The notes under the pieces: model-generated
Databases searched by the model: none
The model's input: only the letters and a program-made list of their open reading frames with translations
What the model was told of the DNA's origin: nothing
In this document: positions 20,655 through 28,800 of the stretch, piece after piece
How positions within the stretch are numbered: the stretch's first letter is position 1
Layout: the number at the start of each line of letters is the position of its first letter
Origin: DTU078 sp002397345
GTDB taxonomy: Bacteria; Bacillota; Clostridia; Oscillospirales; CAG-272
DNA: 32,473 nt
Direction: 5' to 3'
Assembly (NCBI GenBank): GCA_937875545.1
Contig: CALLYE010000075.1
Location: 1-32,473, forward strand
Position numbers and translations under genes: made by a program

Positions 20655-22001
20655 ATGCCCGATAAACCGACCACAAAAGATCGTCTCAAGGATATAGCCG
20701 ACAGCATTGAAACAGGCATCAAGGAACTTTTCCAGAGCGATAAATATGCGCAGTATCTCCGCACCATGAGCAGGTTTCATCGCTATTCGGTGAATAATAC
20801 CATGCTCATATATATGCAAAAGCCGGACGCTACGCTCGTCGCCGGTTTCAACAAATGGCGCGACCAATTTGAGCGTAACGTCATGAAGGGCGAAAAAGGC
20901 ATTAAAATCATAGCGCCCACGCCCTTCAAGAAGAAAATCGAGGAAACAAAGCTCGACCCGGACACACACCTGCCCATGCTTGACGCGGACGGCAAGGTGA
21001 TAACCGAGGAAAAAGAAGTTAAAATTCCGATGTATAAGCCTGTGACGGTATTCGATGTGTCGCAGACGGAGGGTAAACCACTTCCGGCGCTGGCGGCTGA
21101 TCTTGCTGGCAATGTGCAGAATTACGAGGTATTCATGGAAGCGCTGAGACGTTCGTCGCCGGTTCCCATCACCGTAGAACCTATGACTGCCAACATGGAC
21201 GGCTTTTTCTCGCCGGACGATCAGCGCATCGCTATCCGCGAGGGAATGAGCGAGGTGCAGACAGTCAGCGCCGCCGTGCATGAAATCGCCCGCTCCAAGC
21301 TGCATAATTATGGTAGGGAAACAGAACCGGCGTCTGATGGTGATGATACTGTCGAACCGTTCAAGCCCAAAAGCCGCAATACCGAGGAGGTCGAAGCCGA
21401 AAGTATTTCCTTCGCCGTCTGTGCATATTACGGCATTGCCACCGGTGAAAATTCGTTCGGGTATATCGCCGCATGGAGCAAAGATAAGGAACTGCCGGAG
21501 CTGCGCGCTTCGCTCGAAACCATAAACAAGAACGCCGGCGAGCTTATCACCGATATCGACCGAAATTACGCCGTTATTATGAAAGAGCGCGGCTTGGATA
21601 AAATCGAACCGGAACAGGCTGCCGAGCAACCTGACAACAGATATCTGCCCGATCCGGCGATGACGATGGAAGCCATGAATGCCTACGGCTACACCGACGC
21701 GGATATGCTGCCGCTGTCCCGTGAACGGGCAATCGAGCTATTCCAAAGAGATGTGCCTGTGTATATGCTCTACAGTGACAACACCGAAGCTATGGCGTTT
21801 GATACGGATGAAATCATCACCTTCGACGGTATGTTCGGCGTGATCCGCGCGGATTGGGAGCTTGCACCCGAAGAATTGAAATCGCAGCCGCAGGACTTGG
21901 AACAGGCGTTTCTGAATAATCCTGCCGACGCTTATGCTATCTATCAGCTTAATCGAGACGACGAGCAAGCTGTAACCAAAACTTTTATGGGTATGGATTG
22001 A
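20655..22001 (+). CDS. ArdC-like antirestriction/ssDNA-binding protein, cut short by an in-frame TGA and with altered metal-binding motif
   Basis: The 448-residue frame starts at ATG 20655 (GAAAGGAG at 20641-20648). The N-terminal ArdC domain (about 10-150) binds single-stranded DNA in characterised members, with RYSVNNTMLIYMQKPDAT and KGEKGIKIIAPTP. The metallopeptidase-like domain (about 165-300) should contain HEIAH; here it is HEIAR (209-213), so the second His ligand is lost. EVEAESISFAVCAYYGI follows normally. After GMD the frame meets TGA (21999-22001), but the same frame continues with the YodL-like C-terminal part to 22538. Homologues have Trp at this place (MDWL). The gene therefore appears inactivated or shortened. 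The organism uses TGA as stop elsewhere, for example in parB. Confidence 0.8.
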   Translation: MPDKPTTKDRLKDIADSIETGIKELFQSDKYAQYLRTMSRFHRYSVNNTMLIYMQKPDATLVAGFNKWRDQFERNVMKGEKGIKIIAPTPFKKKIEETKLDPDTHLPMLDADGKVITEEKEVKIPMYKPVTVFDVSQTEGKPLPALAADLAGNVQNYEVFMEALRRSSPVPITVEPMTANMDGFFSPDDQRIAIREGMSEVQTVSAAVHEIARSKLHNYGRETEPASDGDDTVEPFKPKSRNTEEVEAESISFAVCAYYGIATGENSFGYIAAWSKDKELPELRASLETINKNAGELITDIDRNYAVIMKERGLDKIEPEQAAEQPDNRYLPDPAMTMEAMNAYGYTDADMLPLSRERAIELFQRDVPVYMLYSDNTEAMAFDTDEIITFDGMFGVIRADWELAPEELKSQPQDLEQAFLNNPADAYAIYQLNRDDEQAVTKTFMGMD

Positions 22002-22064
22002 CTTGATAAAAACAATCTGTCCGTCGAATGCGGCGAATATGCGCCTGTTTACACCGGCGAACTT

Positions 22065-22538
22065 TTGTACATTGGAGATACTCAAGATAAGCTAAACGAG
22101 TTATACATGAGATTCAACATAAATCACCCAACGAATTACAAGGGTCACAGTCTGTCTGTCAGCGACATCGTTGCTCTCAAGCAGAACGGTGTGGTATCCT
22201 GTCATTACGTTGACAGCTTCGGTTTTAAAGAACTGCCAGGATTCCTACAACCGGATAATTATCTCAAAAACACGGAGATGGTGACCGAGGACGATTACGA
22301 CATGATCGACGTCGTTATTAACAACGGCGTCAAGCAGCCTACCGTCGCGGAACTGGAGCAGCAGGTCAAGTCCGGCACGCCGATCTCCCTCATGGATTTA
22401 GCCGCCGCCGTCCATCGTGAACGCGGCAGCGACCGTAAAGAGAAAAAGCCCTCCGTGCTAAAGCAGCTTAAAAGCAAAACCAGCGAACCGGTAAAATCTA
22501 AAAAAGCGCTCATTAAGGGCGCGGAAAGGGACATATAA
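22065..22538 (+). pseudogene. C-terminal part of the ArdC-like protein, separated by the in-frame TGA
   Basis: This part is in the same frame as the preceding gene. The homologous reading begins right after the TGA (LDKNNLSVECGEYAPVYTGE), and the first start-like codon is TTG 22065, with no ribosome binding site. It contains NHPTNYKGHSLSVSDIVALK and VDSFGFKELPGFLQPDNYLK, typical of the YodL/DUF4316-like C-terminal region of these proteins, then SLMDLAAAVHRERG and a Lys-rich tail (KKPSVLKQLK). The coding pattern is intact throughout, so the stop may be recent. Possible outcomes are an unused fragment, internal initiation, or stop-codon readthrough giving a 627-residue protein. Confidence 0.65.
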
Positions 22539-22540
22539 AT

Positions 22541-22762
22541 ATGGAAGACTTCACTTTTGACGAATTGAATCTTATGGCTATCTACAACACCGGCACCCGG
22601 CAGGGGCTGATACATGAGCTTGCCGCCATGCGCGGTTACCTTGATCCCGATGAAACCGAGTTGATGGCACTGACCGATTCCACGCTTGACAAGCTTGGTA
22701 AAATGAGCGACGGGGATTATGCCACGCTGGAACTATACCCGGACTTTGATATGGAAGAATAA
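22541..22762 (+). CDS. TTRAP: transposon-transfer assisting protein (DUF4319-type)
   Basis: The 73-residue acidic product starts MEDFTFDELNLMAIYNTGTR and ends LELYPDFDMEE, matching the putative transposon-transfer assisting protein family (TTRAP). It is small, helical and cytoplasmic. The name is from association with conjugative transposons; the mechanism is unknown. The start ATG 22541 lies 2 nt after the preceding stop, with GGAAAGGG at 22522-22529. A clear terminator follows, so it closes the operon that runs from upstream. Confidence 0.88.
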   Translation: MEDFTFDELNLMAIYNTGTRQGLIHELAAMRGYLDPDETELMALTDSTLDKLGKMSDGDYATLELYPDFDMEE

Positions 22763-22773
22763 GAGCATGATTT

Positions 22774-22805
22774 ACAGGGCGGCCAGATGGTCGCCCTGTT
22801 TCTTT
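22774..22805 (+). terminator. Rho-independent terminator between the TTRAP gene and the methylase-helicase gene
   Basis: ACAGGGCGGCC (22774-22784) pairs with GGTCGCCCTGT (22789-22799) with one wobble and a 4-nt AGAT loop. A T-rich tail (TTTCTTT) follows. It would end or attenuate transcription from the transfer operon before the 7.7-kb gene. Confidence 0.7.
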
Positions 22806-22833
22806 AGCAAAAACCCGAAGGAGGAAAACAACT

Positions 22834-25800
22834 ATGCCAACGAAACTGCAAACCTACGCACAAATGGCGGGCCGCGCGGCGACGCAGATCACCGCCAGTC
22901 GTCTGGAATGGACTGCGTTTTTGACCACGGTGGGACGGTTATATAAATATCCGTATAACGAGCAGCTAATGATTCACGCCCAGCGTCCCGATGCCACAGC
23001 CTGCGCCGAATTTGATTATTGGAACGAAAAGATGCGCCGTTATGTCCGGCGCGGCAGTCGCGGCATTGCGCTCATCGACACAACTGGCGACACGCCGAGA
23101 CTGCGATATGTGTTCGACGTTTCCGACACGGGGAGCCGCGAGAACTCACGCGCGGTCAACCTTTGGCAGATGAAACCGGAACATACCGATACTGTGACCG
23201 CCATGCTGGAGCGAAATTACGATATTTCCGGCGAGAACGGTCTTTCCGACCAACTGGAGCGCGTCGCGTCGAAACTTGCCGATGAATACTGGAACGACCA
23301 TCAATACGATATTTTACACATCATTGACGATTCGTTTCTTGAGGAGTATGATGATATCAACATCAATGTTCAATTCCACCGCGCCGCCGCCGTCAGCATC
23401 ACCTACGCGCTCATGTCCCGGTGCGGTCTATACCCGGAACATTTCTTCGAGCATGAGGATTTTCAGAGTATTTTTGACTTTAACACGCCCGCTGCGGTCG
23501 CCGCCCTCGGCACGGCGGTCAGCGAAATCAACCGGCGAGTGCTGCGGCAGATCGAAGTCACCATAAAACAATACGAACGCGAGAAAATCGCGGAAAGGAG
23601 CATCACATATGGAGAACAACCTGACTTACAACCGGAACGGGGACTATCTGATTCCCGATCTGACGCTCTCGGAGCAGACGGAGATCGCCCCACAGAGTCT
23701 CCTGACTCTGGGCAAATACGGGAGGATGCGGAAAGATTATTTGAAGGAGCATCGCCCGATATTATGGAACAGCCTGCTTCTGTCGGAGAAGCTGTACCCG
23801 CACCTGCGGGAGATCGACGAGACGGCGAACCGGAGACTCTCGCGGATGATGCCGGAGCTGGTGAAATTGGCGGGAGTGACGGAGAGCCTGAAAGCGTCCG
23901 ACCCGGTGAAATGGACGGGGCTTATGAACAACTGCAAGGCGCAGGCGGAGGAAATGATATTCGCGGAGCTGATTTACAGTTAAATCCTACTACATGGGAG
24001 GCAACACGAGGCGAACAACTGACATTTTTCCCTTCGGAAAGCGAGCAAATTGCATATATCGAGCAAGCGGAGAGCGTATCATACACGCCCTTCGCTTTTT
24101 CTTTCGCCCGGGAGGACATCGACCAGGTTCTGCGGCTTGGCGGCAACAACGATAACAGCCGTATGCGTGTCGCTGCGGAGTTTATGAAACAAAAAACTCC
24201 GGATGAGATCGCGGTATTTCTCCGCAATGAATACAAGGGTGGCAGCGGCTTCAAGACCGATACCGGAGAGCTGTCCGCATGGTACACGGAGGGCGGCATC
24301 CATCTGTCCCGCGGACGCGCCGCGCAATATGCTCCCGGCGCGCAGATCGTCTCATGGCGGGACGCCGCCGAACGTATCGGCGAGTTGTTGGAACAGGGGC
24401 AGTTTGCCACCAATGTGGAGCTTGCCGAGATGGAGAATTATGTGCGCAGTCAGCTCGCGCAGTCTCTTTGGTATCTGCGGCACGATTTTAACGAGCCTGC
24501 AATCGAGCAAGGCTATCTCCCCATAATGGAAGAATCTCGCGGCGGCGGCTTTCCCGATGAGACAAAAAAACTCGCGGAGGCGCTGGCGCAGTCTGAGTTC
24601 CGTACAATCATCACAGAGGAATATGAGCAGTTTTTAAACGCATATCATGACGACAGAGATTTGCTCCGTTTCCATTACCACCGTGCGGATGAATTGTTGA
24701 ACGGCTTGTATGAGCTGGCGCTCCCTTGGCGCGAATATTCCACGAATATGACGGAACCGCCAACGCTGGAAATGTTCATCACCGAGGATGAAATCAACGC
24801 CGCTCTGACCTACGGCAGTTCTGTGGAGGGCGGCAAAGGACGGATTTACGGTTATTTCACTGAGACGCACACGCCTAAGGAACAAATCGCATTTCTGAAA
24901 AAGGAATACGGTATCGGCGGTCATTCTCATGCGCTGTCCGGTGCATCGCACAGTGATGAATGGCATGATAGCAAGGGCATCCGTTTGAAAAAGGGTAATT
25001 GCCCGGATATAGAAATGTCGTGGAATACCGTCGCCAAGCGCATTTCCGAACTTGTCCGCAAAGGGCGTTATCTTACTCCGGAAGAACGTGCCAAGTATGA
25101 GGAAATACAGCGTGAAACGACTGAGCCGGAGCCGTTTCCGACTTTTGAAACCGCCGCTTCCGCTTCTTATGATTCTAAACAGCCCGCAGACCTCGAAGAA
25201 AACGAAAACATCATATCTTCTGAACGATTTACCGTCGTGGAGACCGACGAAGGATACGCCGTATGGGACGGCCTTCACGACGGTTATTATGTCGATGACG
25301 AGGGCGTAACCGAAGAATTTACAAGCGAATGGCAAGCAAATGATTATCTGAAACAGGTTAAAAAAGAAGTTTCAGACAAAGAAAACACATCTCCGGAAAT
25401 GACGGCAGAAACCGTGGCGGTATATCCGGCAGAGGAAAATCATCTTCCCTATGATATTATCGTCGAGCGGCTGCACACAGGCGAACCCGAACACGACCCG
25501 CCGACCATACAGCCCACCGCCGAAAACTTCCGCATCACCGACGACAACCTCGGCATCGGCGGTGCAAAAGCGAAATTCCAGATGAACATGGACGCCATTA
25601 GCACCTTGAAACAGATTGAACTTGAAGGGCGCAGCGCCACCCCAGATGAACAGGAGGTTTTAGCGAAATACGTCGGCTGGGGCGGCCTTGCGGATGCTTT
25701 CGACGAAAACAAGCCTAATTGGGAAAACGAGTTTAAGGCGCTGTATGCCGCGCTCTCCACGGAGGAATACTCCGCCGCCAGAGCGTCCACGCTCAACGCG

Positions 25801-28800
25801 CATTATACAAGCCCCATCGTTATCAAGGCTATCTATGAGGCAGTCGGTAATATGGGTTTCACGGCGGGCAATATCCTGGAGCCGGCGATGGGCGTCGGCA
25901 ATTTCTTCGGCTTACTTCCCGACAATATGTCGGGAAGTAAGCTTTATGGCATAGAGCTGGACAGCATCACGGGACGCATCGCAAAGCAGCTCTATCCCAA
26001 AGCGGACATCACCGTGGCGGGCTTTGAAACGACCGACCGCCGCGATTTCTTCGATCTTGCTGTCGGCAACGTGCCTTTCGGACAATACAAGGTTAATGAT
26101 CGGGCATATAACAAACTCGGATTCAGCGTCCACAATTATTTTTTTGCAAAATCAATCGATCAGGTTCGCCCGGGCGGTGTGATCGCTTTTGTGACTTCCC
26201 GTTACACGCTGGATAAGCAGTCGCCGGAGGTGCGGAAGTACATAGCCCAGCGCGCTGAACTGCTCGGCGCGGTACGGCTACCCAATAACGCTTTCCGCGC
26301 CAACGCCGGAACCGAGGTGGTTTCAGATATCATTTTCTTGCAAAAGCGTGACCGGCCTGTCGACATCGAGCCGGAGTGGGTACATCTCGGCGAAAATGAG
26401 GACGGTTTCGCAATCAACAGCTATTTCATCGACCACCCGGAGATGATACTGGGACTGCAGACCTCGGAGAGTACGCAGTACGGCAGACGGGATTTTACCG
26501 TCGCGCCCATTGAAGGGCTGGAACTTGCCGATCAGCTTCACGGTGCCATCAAGTACATACGCGGCACATACACCAAAACCGAGCTGCCGGAGCTGGGTGA
26601 AGGCGAGGAAATAGACGCCTCCATTCCCGCCGACCCGAATGTGAAGAATTACAGTTATGCCGTTGTAGACGGTGAGGTATACTTCCGTGAGAACAGCCGC
26701 ATGGTGAAGCCGGAGCTGAACGCCGCCGCTAAAGAGCGCGTGAGGGGCATGGTGGAACTGCGCGACTGTGTGCATCACCTCATCGACCTGCAGATGTGGG
26801 AAAGCGACTCGCTGTCCATTCGCGGCGAACAGCAGAGGCTAAACCAGCTTTACGACGATTTTACGGCAAAACACGGTCTTATCAACAGCCGCGGCAACGC
26901 GCTCGCCTTTGCGGACGATTCCTCCTACTACCTGTTATGCTCCCTTGAAGTGCTGGACGAGGAAGGCGGCCTCGAACGCAAAGCGGATATGTTCACCAAG
27001 CGCACCATCAAGCAAAACACAGTTGTCACAAGCGTCGATACCTCCGCCGAAGCGCTCGCGCTCTCCATCGCGGAAAAAGCCAAAGTGGATTTACCGTATA
27101 TGGCGGAGCTGACCGGATTTACCGAGGATAAGCTCGTTGCGGAGCTGCGGGGCGTTATCTTCCGCGATTTCGGCGGTCTTGTGCCGGAACAGATATCGAA
27201 AGCGTCCTTCGACCTCAACCGCTACGATTATGTCACGGCCGATGAATATCTGTCGGGTAACGTCCGTGAGAGGCTGCGGCTTGTTCAGTATATCTCCGAT
27301 TTTTTACCAGAGGATCAGGCGCGGGAGCTCATGCCGAACATCGAAGCGCTGCAAGCGGCGCAGCCGAAGGACCTCGATGCTTCTGAAATTGAAGTCCGGC
27401 TCGGCGCGACATGGATAGACAAGAGCTGCATCCGGCAGTTTATGTACGAAACCTTCAATCCGCCGTATTATCTGCAGCGCAGCATAGAAGTCAATTTCTC
27501 AGAATACACCGCCGAATGGAATATCACCGGGAAAAGTCAGGTCGGTTTCAACGATATAAACGCCAACGTCACCTATGGCACGACCCGCGCCAACGCCTAC
27601 CGCATCCTCGAAGATAGCCTGAACCTCCGCGACATCCGTATTTACGACACTGTTACCGACCCGGACGGAAAAGAAAGACGCGTCCTCAATTCAAAAGAAA
27701 CGACGCTGGCACAGCAGAAACAGCAGGCAATAAAGGAAGTTTTCCGCGATTGGATATGGCGCGACCCGGAACGCCGCCGGCTGCTCATCACGAAATACAA
27801 CGAAATATTCAATTCCTGCCGTCCTCGTGAATACGATGGGCGGCATATCGTTTTTTCCGGCATGAATCCCGAAATCTCGCTCCGCGAACACCAAAAAAAC
27901 GCCGTCGCGCACATTCTCTACGGCGGAAACACTTTGCTCGCACATGAAGTGGGCGCGGGCAAGACCTTCGAGATGGCAGCCGCCGCGATGGAAAGTAAAC
28001 GGCTCGGACTGTGCCAGAAATCGCTGTTCGCCGTGCCAAACCACCTGACAGAACAATGGGCGAGCGAATTTCTGCGGCTCTATCCCTCGGCAAATATCCT
28101 TGTGGCAACGAAAAAAGACTTCGAGACCCGCAATCGCAAGAAGTTTTGTTCCAGAATTGCCACCGGCGACTACGATGCGGTTATCATCGGTCACTCGCAG
28201 TTTGAGCGAATACCCGTTTCGCAGGAGCGGCAGGAGCGTTTATTGCGGGAGCAGATACAGGAAATCGAGGACGGACTCGACGAGCTTAAAGCCAGCCACG
28301 CCGAACGATTCACCATAAAACAGCTCGAACGCACGAAAAAAAGCCTTGAAACGCGCCTCGACAAGCTCCACGATTCACGCCGCAAGGATGATGTCGTTAC
28401 CTTTGAACAGCTCGGCGTAGACAGGCTTTTTGTGGACGAAGCGCACAACTATAAAAACTGCTTTCTTTATACAAAAATGCGGAATGTCGCCGGCCTTTCT
28501 ACCACAGACGCGCAAAAATCTTCGGATATGCTGCTTAAATGTCGGTATATAGACGAGCTTACTGGAAGCCGGGGCGTCGTATTCGCGACGGGTACGCCGG
28601 TGTCGAACTCAATGACCGAACTTTACACCATGCAGAGATACCTCCAGCACAGCACTATCAAGCGGCAGGGGCTTTCGCATTTCGACTGCTGGGCGTCCAC
28701 CTTCGGCGAGACGCAGACGGCGATAGAGCTTGCGCCGGAGGGTACGGGCTACCGCGCAAGGACGCGCTTCGCCAAGTTTTTCAATCTCCCGGAACTCATG

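Noticed and set aside
20412..21629. 405-residue minus-strand open frame across the end of topB and the ArdC-like gene
   Set aside because: Both forward genes are well supported by family motifs; the reverse frame shows no motif and crosses their boundary.
21999..22001. TGA read as Trp because of an alternative genetic code
   Set aside because: Other genes in the window, such as parB, end naturally at TGA, and Trp residues elsewhere use TGG.
23737..23937. Minus-strand open frame within the tnpV overlap
   Set aside because: It is short, has no ribosome binding site or family match, and is explained by two forward genes already sharing this DNA.
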